Origin: Gemmatimonadales bacterium UBA7835 | GTDB taxonomy: Bacteria > Gemmatimonadota > Gemmatimonadetes > Longimicrobiales > Gaopeijiaceae | Direction: 5' to 3' | Assembly (NCBI GenBank): GCA_002500925.1 | Contig: DLTN01000033.1 | Coordinates: 6,083 to 11,979, forward strand | Length of the DNA: 5,897 bases | Shown here: positions 1 through 5,897 of the stretch, piece by piece | Layout of the letters: each line of letters starts with the position of its first letter | Numbering within the stretch: position 1 is the stretch's first letter | Made by a program: the position numbers and the translations under genes | The notes under the pieces: model-generated | Database searches by the model: none | Seen by the model: the letters and a program-made list of their open reading frames with translations, nothing else | Told to the model about the DNA's origin: nothing

Positions 1-7
1 CAAGTAT

Positions 8-3000
8 CTAGGTCGCCATGCATCCCTCAGGACGGTCGCATTCAGGATCAATGGCAGGGAGACCAAGCTCACCCAATATGCGATTTACCTCAGTCAACTC
101 AATTGACCATATCTCATCGATTTCCTGCTGATAGCCTGACAGTTCTTCTACTAAGATGTCGAAGATCACTGGCATGTTATTACCAGGCCGCCCGTCACCC
201 CGCTCAGACATCGACAACAAATTCGCCAAGCGGTTGTTCACACGAATGGGGAAGTTGAGCGGATCCTGACCAGCTTCGTTGAGCACCTGATAAATCCACT
301 GCTCGACCTCAGACGCCTCGACAGTCAAACGTGTTCCAGCTTCAGCTAGGCGTGAGTCATTCGAATGCTCCATCCTCTCCGTAAGCTGTGACTTTACGTT
401 ACGAACCATAATCACTTCACGGTTTGCCTCTGTGACCTTATCCCTAACCATCTCACCAAAATCGAACTGAGCCTGGAGATCCTCATCGGTGACGTCCGTA
501 ATCCAAGGATTGCGCTGCACATTTAGAGGAGCGTTAAATGCCTGGCCTCCCGACGTGAGGCGAACCGTGTATTCTCCTGGCGGCACCGCTGGTGCGGAAG
601 TCCTGACACCCCAGTAGATCATCCCTGGAAATACTTCGAAGGGCTGAGTCCTAAGATCCCAATGCACGAAGTTCAAGCCAGCTTCGTTCGGAAGTGGAGC
701 ACTCATGTATCGACCCTCGGGGCCAACTTCTTCAGCATCTTGTCCGGCTGGAAGAAAGGTGCGGAGCACATTTCCATCACCATCCACGATTTCGAGTCGA
801 AGGTCGTCATCCGACTCCGGCTGCCACCAGGAAAGTGTCACTCCGCCAGCTGACCGTGTGGCCACTGGTGGCGTAAAAAGCATGATTTTTTCGGTCATAC
901 CAGGCATCGCCTCACGCAGCGGAGCCAGATTATCCAACACCCAAAACCCTCTGCCGTGTGAGCCAGCAACAAGCTCATTCTCTTCGACGATAAGATCGAT
1001 GATCGGAAGATCAGGAAGCCCAGGGTTCAACGCCTGCCAGAGATCGCCATCGCTGTAGGAGATATAGACTCCGCGGTTAGTGCCTGCGTAGAGTAGGCCA
1101 TCCCTGTTTGGGTCCTCACGCACAACGTGCACAAATGCCCCATTGGGTATTCCATCGACGATCTTAGTCCAGGACTCCCCGTAGTCGTTAGTGCGCCATA
1201 TGTAGGCGTTGAAATCGTCGAGCAAAGGCTTACGGACCGATATGTATGCCCTGCCTGAATCAAAGGAGGACGCATCGATCTGGCTCACCCGACCGAAATC
1301 CGGCATATCGTTCGGCGTGACGTTACTCCACGTCTCTCCACTGTTACGGGTAACGTGAACTAGACCATCATCCGATCCTGTCCAGATCACGTCTGCATCC
1401 AACTTCCCCGGCCCCACGGAGAAAATCGTCGCGTAGACTTCTGGACCATTCATATCCCCGGTTATTGGTCCACCAGTGCGTTGAAGCGTCATCGGATCCG
1501 CGCGGGTAAGATCATCACTGAGTTGCTGCCACGTACGTCCTCCGTCTTCAGTCATCCACAACCGTTGTGACGACGTGTATAGTCGATCTGGATCAACCGG
1601 CGAAAAAATAATCGGGAACGTCCACTGCCAGCGCTCTCGAATCTCAATCGCTGGCTCGCCTGAATAGAACCAAGGGTAAGGATTGACTTCGCGATTGGTC
1701 TGTAATCTCCGGTTGAACTTGTCGATGTACGATCCGTTGTTGGTGCCCGAAAAGAAGACATCAATATCCTTTGGATCAGGCGCTATATAACCAGGCTCTC
1801 CGCCGCCAGCCTGGTAGGCAACATTCATCGAACCCTCGGTGATTGATCCCCCCGTGAACCCTCCAAAGAAAGGAGCAGTACCGAATCCCATCCGGCTCGC
1901 ATTCCAGTTCCCCGGGAGACAGAGCGTCGTGTTGTCCTGTTGAGAACCACACACGTGAAAGGGCTCATGAGCGGTCGTCACAGCATGGTAAAACTGTGCG
2001 GTCGAAAATTCTTGATCTGTCCAATTGCCACCGGTGTTCTTGCTTACCGCACCCCCACCATCATTCGCCACAATGAGATGAGTCGGATCGTCCGGGTCTA
2101 TCCACAAATCGTGAAAATCACCGTGTGTGCCGTTATTGATGGACTCGTAAGTCTCACCGCCGTCCGTGGACCTGAAAAACGACGTGTTTTGCATGTACAC
2201 CACGTTCTCATCTTGTGGATCGGCGAAGACATGTGTGTAGTAGAATGCTCGCTGCCTTATAGCGCGGTCATCGTTGATCAGACTCCAAGTGGCTCCTCCA
2301 TCGTCTGAGCGGAACAGACCACCATTGTCATTCTCAAAGAGGGCCCATATACGATCCGAGTTAGCACCAGACACCGCCAACCCGATACGACCAACGAGGC
2401 CTTCCTGCGGCATGCCCGGATTGCGGGTCATCTCCACCCAAGTGTCACCGCCATCCATGCTCTTGAACATCCCTGAACCCGGCCCACCCGAGGACATCTG
2501 GTATTCCTTTCGATACGCCTCCCACAGTGCCGCGTAGAGCACGTCAGGGTTATTCGAATCGATCACAATGTCGATAGCACCCGTTTCTTCGTTTCGGTAA
2601 AGAATCTGCTCCCAGGAGTCGCCGCCGTCCTTGCTTCGGAACAGACCTCTTTCCTCGCTGGGTGCCGAGTACTTGCCGAAGGATGCGACGTAAACCACGT
2701 CTGGATTAGTTGGGTGAATACGGATTTTCGAGATGCCGTGCGAGTTCCGAAAGCCGACATGCTCCCAAGTCTCTCCGGCGTCACGACTCCGATACACACC
2801 GTCACCCGGGAGAATGTTGCCTCGGATGGCGGTCTCTCCCATCCCAATGAAAACTAGATCAGGATCAGTCTCGCTCACTGCAACCGCACCCACAGATGCG
2901 GAGCTGACTTGAAAGTCAGTGACGGGGAACCAATTCTCTCCGGAATCTACGGTTTTCCACAGCCCCCCACCGGTGGCACCAAAGTAGCCCTCATCGGGAC

Positions 3001-3199
3001 GGCCTCTCACCCCACTAGCTGCAATCGACCGACCACCCCTATCTGGACCGATGTTACGCCATTTATATCCATCTAGCAGTCCGGAGTCGAGTACCACTTC
3101 GACACTCTGGGACTGGGCTCCGAGACCCGCGAACGATAGAAAGAGTGTGGCAAAAGCCACCATTGCTCCTCTGAGCAAGATTGGATGCGTAGTTTTCAT
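8..3199 (-). CDS. Secreted sortilin/VPS10-like BNR (Asp-box) beta-propeller protein
   Basis: This is a 1063-residue exported protein. Residues 1-29 form a Sec signal peptide: a basic start (MKTTHPILLRG), a hydrophobic core, and a likely cleavage site after GLGA. Nine Asp-boxes of the S/T-x-D-x-G-x-T-W type start near residues 83, 138, 189, 247, 298, 344, 550, 617 and 670, and weaker copies lie near 386 and 714, so one or two propellers are expected. The opening WRNIGPDRGGR and ATGGGLWKT motifs are typical of the bacterial 'VPS10 domain / glycosyl hydrolase BNR repeat' family, whose members are often about 1000-1100 residues long. Residues 783-898 look like a beta-sandwich, and 900-1045 are helical and charged. 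The only four cysteines form two close pairs (417/427 and 1054/1060), possibly disulfides. An in-frame ATG at 3295 would put 32 non-conserved residues before the signal peptide, so the start at 3199 is preferred although no clear Shine-Dalgarno precedes it. The biochemical role is unknown; sialidase-like catalysis should not be assumed from Asp-boxes alone. Confidence 0.9.
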   Translation of the reverse strand: MKTTHPILLRGAMVAFATLFLSFAGLGAQSQSVEVVLDSGLLDGYKWRNIGPDRGGRSIAASGVRGRPDEGYFGATGGGLWKTVDSGENWFPVTDFQVSSASVGAVAVSETDPDLVFIGMGETAIRGNILPGDGVYRSRDAGETWEHVGFRNSHGISKIRIHPTNPDVVYVASFGKYSAPSEERGLFRSKDGGDSWEQILYRNEETGAIDIVIDSNNPDVLYAALWEAYRKEYQMSSGGPGSGMFKSMDGGDTWVEMTRNPGMPQEGLVGRIGLAVSGANSDRIWALFENDNGGLFRSDDGGATWSLINDDRAIRQRAFYYTHVFADPQDENVVYMQNTSFFRSTDGGETYESINNGTHGDFHDLWIDPDDPTHLIVANDGGGAVSKNTGGNWTDQEFSTAQFYHAVTTAHEPFHVCGSQQDNTTLCLPGNWNASRMGFGTAPFFGGFTGGSITEGSMNVAYQAGGGEPGYIAPDPKDIDVFFSGTNNGSYIDKFNRRLQTNREVNPYPWFYSGEPAIEIRERWQWTFPIIFSPVDPDRLYTSSQRLWMTEDGGRTWQQLSDDLTRADPMTLQRTGGPITGDMNGPEVYATIFSVGPGKLDADVIWTGSDDGLVHVTRNSGETWSNVTPNDMPDFGRVSQIDASSFDSGRAYISVRKPLLDDFNAYIWRTNDYGESWTKIVDGIPNGAFVHVVREDPNRDGLLYAGTNRGVYISYSDGDLWQALNPGLPDLPIIDLIVEENELVAGSHGRGFWVLDNLAPLREAMPGMTEKIMLFTPPVATRSAGGVTLSWWQPESDDDLRLEIVDGDGNVLRTFLPAGQDAEEVGPEGRYMSAPLPNEAGLNFVHWDLRTQPFEVFPGMIYWGVRTSAPAVPPGEYTVRLTSGGQAFNAPLNVQRNPWITDVTDEDLQAQFDFGEMVRDKVTEANREVIMVRNVKSQLTERMEHSNDSRLAEAGTRLTVEASEVEQWIYQVLNEAGQDPLNFPIRVNNRLANLLSMSERGDGRPGNNMPVIFDILVEELSGYQQEIDEIWSIELTEVNRILGELGLPAIDPECDRPEGCMAT

Positions 3200-3431
3200 T
3201 GGGTGCTCTGGTCGAAGAGTTGCTGCGATCTGCAGGGTTTGTCCCTGACGGGGATACGTACCGCCAACTTCGCCCCGTTTAAGGAACGGCACCATAGAGT
3301 GTAAACTCAGGTCGAGATGTGACCGAGAGACAAAACCCTAAGGGGTAGCGATCAAGATGGTCGTGGACCAATCTACAGCGCCCAAACTATCACGTACCAC
3401 AGCCCGTTCCAGCGGGCGCCTCCTTCATCCG
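3200..3431. other. Divergent intergenic spacer
   Basis: This spacer separates the propeller gene from the cupin gene and must carry the promoters of both, because they diverge. I find no strong sigma-70 consensus. The best weak candidate on the plus strand is TTTAAG (3278-3283), an 18-base spacer and TAAACT (3302-3307). Two short imperfect palindromes are visible: GAGT-4-ACTC at 3297-3308 and ACCC-4-GGGT at 3335-3346. The second contains AAGGGG, which could instead be a Shine-Dalgarno for an alternative cupin start at 3357. None of these sites is strong enough to call as an operator. No RNA gene or other ORF is supported here. Confidence 0.5.
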
Positions 3432-3917
3432 ATGAGCGATACAACAATCACTGTCCAGGGACCAATCACGGCAGAAATCGGAAGCTCAGGCCAAAATCAT
3501 AGTGCCCGGACGGAAGACGGAGGCGGCATTTTCTGCATCCGAAATCCTGACTTTCATCGTGGTTGGAACGGAATTCGATACAAGACCGGGTTATCAGCCA
3601 GCAATGTGGATTCGAAAAAGCTTTCTATGAACGTGGCGATCGTACCTCCTGGCGCAGTCGCTTACGCGCATGTCCACGTCGACTTCGAAGTGATGTTGTT
3701 CATCCTAAAAGGAAAGGTTAGGCATGAGTTCGGAGACAGTCTGGAAAAGTCGATGGACAACGAGGCGGGGGACTTCATCTTCATCGAGCCGGGTATCCCG
3801 CATGAGGTCATCAACCTCAGTGATAGCGAACCCGTGATTGCTGTCGTAGCCCGCTCGGACGCTGCTGAGTGGGAGAATATCGTAGACGTTCCATCTAACC
3901 GGAGACCTGACAAGTGA
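3432..3917 (+). CDS. Small single-domain cupin protein
   Basis: The 161-residue protein carries one cupin barrel. Cupin motif 1 is at residues 74-94 (PPG, then H80-x-H82, E86 and G94). Motif 2 is at 113-128 (G113, EPG, H124, N128), with Glu replacing the first usual Pro. H80, H82, E86 and H124 are the expected metal ligands, so a bound divalent metal is likely. The core and tail resemble a family of roughly 150-residue cupins with a LxMxxxxxPPG strand, a GDFxxIxPGxPHxxxN strand and a VAVxAR end. Their function is not established, and the substrate cannot be told from sequence. The start is uncertain: the ATG at 3432 gives a length close to the family and an ordinary MSDTT beginning but lacks a Shine-Dalgarno, whereas the ATG at 3357 has AAGGGG 11 bases upstream and would add 25 Ser/Thr/Arg-rich residues. 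The stop overlaps the MOSC start by 4 bases. It is not recognisably a 3-hydroxyanthranilate dioxygenase. Confidence 0.85.
   Translation: MSDTTITVQGPITAEIGSSGQNHSARTEDGGGIFCIRNPDFHRGWNGIRYKTGLSASNVDSKKLSMNVAIVPPGAVAYAHVHVDFEVMLFILKGKVRHEFGDSLEKSMDNEAGDFIFIEPGIPHEVINLSDSEPVIAVVARSDAAEWENIVDVPSNRRPDK
3901..3904 (+). promoter_or_regulatory. Shine-Dalgarno of the MOSC gene
   Basis: GGAG lies inside the end of the cupin gene, 9 bases before the GTG at 3914. It supports GTG rather than the later in-frame ATG at 3965 as the MOSC start, since the later start would remove the conserved GRVEALW strand. Confidence 0.6.
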
Positions 3918-4363
3918 GTGGAAGAGTCGAAGCACTGTGGACCAAGAGAGCGCACAACGGTCCAATGGATCCGACTGATGAGTTGATATTGATTGAAGGA
4001 AAAGGGATAGGCTCGGACGCCAACTTTGGGCGGTCAAAGAGACAGGTCAGCGTGATTGAGAAGGAGGTCTTCGAAAGCGTCATGAAGGATCTCCCAGAGG
4101 TGGAGCCATATATGCGTCGAGCAAACGTAATGGTGAGTGGCATCCGACTAGAGAACACTAATGGTCAGATCCTAACCTTGGGTGAAGTGCGAATAAGACT
4201 TCACGGCGAGACACGTCCGTGCGGGAAGATGGACGCTCAGGTCCCGGGCCTCACCGCGGCTCTCGAACCGAACTGGAATGGAGGTGCTTACGGAGTAGTC
4301 CTGAATGACGGGCGGTTGTGTGTCGGCGATGAGGCCTCTATCGGTCCAGACTCAAGGGACTAA
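3914..4363 (+). CDS. Small stand-alone MOSC-domain protein
   Basis: The 149-residue protein is essentially one MOSC (molybdenum cofactor sulfurase C-terminal) domain. The first strand GRVEALWTKR is followed by a GKGIGSDANFG segment, the QVSVIE strand, the RRANVMVSGI segment typical of the family, and GETRPCGKMD with Cys103. This Cys is the conserved residue of MOSC domains, thought in the wider family to carry or accept sulfur or to contact the molybdenum cofactor. The end, GVVLNDGRLCVGD, is the usual closing beta segment. There is no NifS-like aminotransferase domain, so it is a free-standing MOSC protein and not a full cofactor sulfurase. It starts with GTG and shares 4 bases (GTGA) with the cupin stop, so translational coupling is likely. 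No molybdoenzyme gene is in the window, so the substrate or client is unknown. Confidence 0.9.
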   Translation: MSGRVEALWTKRAHNGPMDPTDELILIEGKGIGSDANFGRSKRQVSVIEKEVFESVMKDLPEVEPYMRRANVMVSGIRLENTNGQILTLGEVRIRLHGETRPCGKMDAQVPGLTAALEPNWNGGAYGVVLNDGRLCVGDEASIGPDSRD

Positions 4364-4377
4364 CGGATTCCCGATAG
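4338..4377. repeat. Inverted repeat at the convergent gene junction
   Basis: CTATCGG at 4338-4344 is the exact reverse complement of CCGATAG at 4371-4377. Three further pairs (TCC 4345-4347 with GGA 4365-4367) can extend the stem across a 3-base bulge. The structure spans the MOSC stop codon and most of the 19-bp gap before the kynureninase-like stop. Neither strand has a T-run after the stem, so it is not a standard intrinsic terminator. It could be a bidirectional mRNA 3'-end stem-loop, or chance. Confidence 0.35.
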
Positions 4378-4382
4378 TACCG

Positions 4383-5567
4383 CTATTCCCCGGCCACCTC
4401 TCCTAGTAAACCAATCGAGTCCCTAAGCTGACGGTCACTCAGATACGGAGCAGGACCAAACCGTAACACGTTCGCCCGGTAGTCGGTGCGCACTCCGCGG
4501 CCGAGTAACCCTTCGAACAAGCTTCCCGCCTCCGCGCACTCTAGAGCGAGAAAGCCACCGCGCTCCTCCAAGGATACCTCCGACTTGAGTTGGGCTATCT
4601 CAGGATCTAGACCGAGAGCCAGAAATTCCTCGCATAGCAGCCCTACTTGGTGCTGACTAATCTTTCGGAGACGCTCCGCCGTAAGCCCTTGAGCACGAAA
4701 GAAGTCCATAACAGCTGCACCTCTGTACTGCGAAGTCGGATCGTATGTAGAGCCCGCAAAGCGAGCGGCACCAGCACCGTATTGCACCTCACCGGGAATT
4801 TGCTGATCAGCCAGCTCCGCAAATTCAGAAAACCAACCGGTGAATACAGGTCGCATCCTACAATCAGGGGGCACCCGCAGGGCACAATTACCCTCCCCAA
4901 GCTGGAGATACTTGTAGCCACCACCCACGACAAACGCTCCCTCAATCCCCTCCATTGGGAACGGAACGGCCCCTAGTGAGTGATACGAGTCCACCAAGAG
5001 CTCAGATCCATGCCGCGCGCACGCATCAGCCACAAACGGGAGGTTAGGCACAATCAAACCAGTCCCAAACAGTACAGACGACACCATAACACATGCTGTC
5101 CGATCATCTATCTGGGCCGCTAGCCGCTCCGCTAAATCGCGCACCGGTTCTGCTGGCACTTTAACGATGTCCAGACCGGACTCGGCCAGTCGATCAAGCT
5201 GACGGCGAATCGAATGGAACTCTCCATCCGTAGTTACGATGCGAGGACGTTCCCTCAACGGGAGCGCGGACAAAAAGCGAGCCACGAGCGCATGCGTATT
5301 GGTATCTAGGGTTATATCTCCAGAACAATCGCTCATCAGAGCACGGTAGCCTTCCGTCACCTGCTCAACCTTCTCTGCCACCACACTCCACTTCCCATCC
5401 AGCATCTCCGCTGCATCGAGCCAGGCCTGTCTTTGTCCTTCTAACGCAACGTCTGGCCACGCCTGGTGAGAGTGGCCAGTCAGAAAGAGTCGGTTCGCTA
5501 CATCGAAGTGAGTGTAGTGAACCGAGAGTGGAGCCGGGTGGTCGAACCCATCAAGCATGTCGTTCAT
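4383..5567 (-). CDS. kynU: Kynureninase-like PLP-dependent enzyme (aminotransferase class V fold)
   Basis: The 394-residue length is near the roughly 400-420 of bacterial kynureninases, which cleave kynurenine to anthranilate and alanine using PLP in the cytosol. The predicted Schiff-base lysine is Lys219 in GGGYKYL. Asp193 in LVDSYHSLGAVP should pair with the pyridine nitrogen, with His196 close by. The segment DYRANVLRFGPAPY (362-375) matches the family's C-terminal RFG motif, whose Arg (369 here) binds the substrate carboxylate. GWF (244-246) and ARFAGST (268-274) correspond to the GWxGH and RFxxGT segments. Several positions depart from the classical consensus: GHSHQ for GNSLG at 31-35, SSVLFGTG at 163-170, and SEF instead of GHR after GW. 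The gene starts 3 bases after the stop of tryptophan 2,3-dioxygenase, which strongly supports a tryptophan-degradation role. The start is at ATG 5567, with a second ATG at 5558; neither has a good Shine-Dalgarno, consistent with coupling to the upstream gene. A different class V PLP activity is possible but less likely. Confidence 0.85.
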   Translation of the reverse strand: MNDMLDGFDHPAPLSVHYTHFDVANRLFLTGHSHQAWPDVALEGQRQAWLDAAEMLDGKWSVVAEKVEQVTEGYRALMSDCSGDITLDTNTHALVARFLSALPLRERPRIVTTDGEFHSIRRQLDRLAESGLDIVKVPAEPVRDLAERLAAQIDDRTACVMVSSVLFGTGLIVPNLPFVADACARHGSELLVDSYHSLGAVPFPMEGIEGAFVVGGGYKYLQLGEGNCALRVPPDCRMRPVFTGWFSEFAELADQQIPGEVQYGAGAARFAGSTYDPTSQYRGAAVMDFFRAQGLTAERLRKISQHQVGLLCEEFLALGLDPEIAQLKSEVSLEERGGFLALECAEAGSLFEGLLGRGVRTDYRANVLRFGPAPYLSDRQLRDSIGLLGEVAGE

Positions 5568-5570
5568 ATC

Positions 5571-5897
5571 TCAGAGCTGTGACCGGATCTCCCAAAGATC
5601 CGGGAAAAACGGGCGATTCAAGGTCGTGTGCAGATACGCGGAGCCGGCTGAACCACCAGTACCCTGTTTTGACCCGATGGTACGCTCAACCATTTTCACG
5701 TGCCGATATCGCCACTCCTGAAAGCCCTCATCTAGATCCACTAGGCGCTCGCAAACCTCCACATTCCGCGAGTCGTTCTTGTACACATCTACTAACACAG
5801 ACTGAAGTTCCTTCGACGGTTCTATCGGTGAGGTGACATCCCGCGTCAGCTGACCTTCGGGCAGTTTGTACCCTTGTCCCGCCAAGTATTCCAGAAC
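5571..5897 (-). CDS. kynA: Tryptophan 2,3-dioxygenase, C-terminal part (cut by window edge)
   Basis: Only the last 108 residues are in the window, and the frame stays open to the right edge. The enzyme is a cytosolic haem dioxygenase that opens the tryptophan indole ring to N-formylkynurenine, the first step of the kynurenine pathway. The visible part holds the family's most diagnostic stretch: FQEWRYRHVKMVER, then IGSKQGTGGSAG, then FFPDLWEIRSQL at the end. The His in RYRH is the expected proximal haem ligand, and the Thr of GTGGS lies exactly 14 residues later, the spacing seen between the haem His and the substrate-binding Thr in characterised bacterial enzymes. The distal His and the N-terminal helices lie outside the window. 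The TTG at 5885 is not the real start, because family-like sequence (VLEYLAGQGY) continues upstream of it. The stop is 3 bases before the kynureninase-like start, so the two form one transcription unit. Confidence 0.93.
   Translation of the reverse strand, partial: VLEYLAGQGYKLPEGQLTRDVTSPIEPSKELQSVLVDVYKNDSRNVEVCERLVDLDEGFQEWRYRHVKMVERTIGSKQGTGGSAGSAYLHTTLNRPFFPDLWEIRSQL

Noticed and set aside
1940..2308. Open frame of 122 codons on the plus strand inside the propeller gene
   Set aside because: It lies opposite a well-supported coding frame with clear Asp-box motifs, shows no recognisable domain, and is a shadow frame. The same applies to the other plus-strand frames within 662-2537.
3200..3295. 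N-terminal extension of the propeller gene to the ATG at 3295
   Set aside because: It would put 32 unremarkable residues before a textbook signal peptide that begins at the ATG at 3199.
3432..3917. Cupin as 3-hydroxyanthranilate 3,4-dioxygenase of the neighbouring kynurenine genes
   Set aside because: Although that enzyme is also a cupin, the sequence lacks its characteristic EExFYQxxGD-type region, and the gene is on the opposite strand from the pathway genes.
3662..4158. Overlapping minus-strand open frames opposite the cupin and MOSC genes
   Set aside because: The plus-strand frames carry recognisable cupin and MOSC motifs, while the minus-strand translations show no domain or sensible start.
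4364..4382. Classical intrinsic terminator in the convergent gap
   Set aside because: There is no GC-rich stem followed by a T-run in either direction; only the long-loop inverted repeat reported separately is present.
5528..5836. Plus-strand open frame of 102 codons opposite the dioxygenase and kynureninase-like genes
   Set aside because: It is antisense to two conserved enzymes and its translation has no family features.
1..5897. CRISPR array, tRNA, rRNA, transposon ends or phage genes
   Set aside because: No regularly spaced repeats, cloverleaf-like segments, transposase or integrase motifs were seen on either strand, and nearly all the sequence is accounted for by five genes.

Overview
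The window holds five protein-coding genes in three blocks. It looks like an ordinary, densely packed bacterial chromosome segment. Base composition is moderate to slightly GC-rich. Bacterial starts, two tight junctions and short intergenic gaps are visible, and there are no RNA genes, CRISPR arrays, insertion sequences or phage genes. A very large secreted Asp-box propeller beside a tryptophan-degradation pair is a combination I associate with Gemmatimonadota, Acidobacteriota and related marine or soil lineages. That taxonomic placement is an inference from gene style, not something the sequence proves.

Left block (minus strand, 8-3199): one gene for a 1063-residue exported protein of the sortilin/VPS10-like, BNR/Asp-box beta-propeller type. 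It has a clear signal peptide, nine good Asp-boxes, a C-terminal beta-sandwich and a helical tail. Its substrate or partner is unknown.

Middle block (plus strand, about 3432-4363): a small cupin protein and a small MOSC-domain protein whose reading frames overlap by 4 bases (GTGA), so they are almost certainly co-translated. The 232-bp divergent spacer (3200-3431) between this pair and the propeller gene must hold the promoters of both units, but I see no strong consensus promoter in it.

Right block (minus strand, 4383-5897): a tryptophan 2,3-dioxygenase gene cut by the right edge of the window, followed after 3 bases by a kynureninase-like PLP enzyme gene. Together they give a tryptophan to N-formylkynurenine to kynurenine to anthranilate plus alanine route. 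A formamidase for the middle step is not in the window. The kynureninase-like gene converges on the MOSC gene with a 19-bp gap, and an inverted repeat spans that junction.

I do not see a convincing undescribed system. The items most worth a second look are the departures of the kynureninase-like enzyme from the classical motifs and the coupled cupin-MOSC pair of unknown role.
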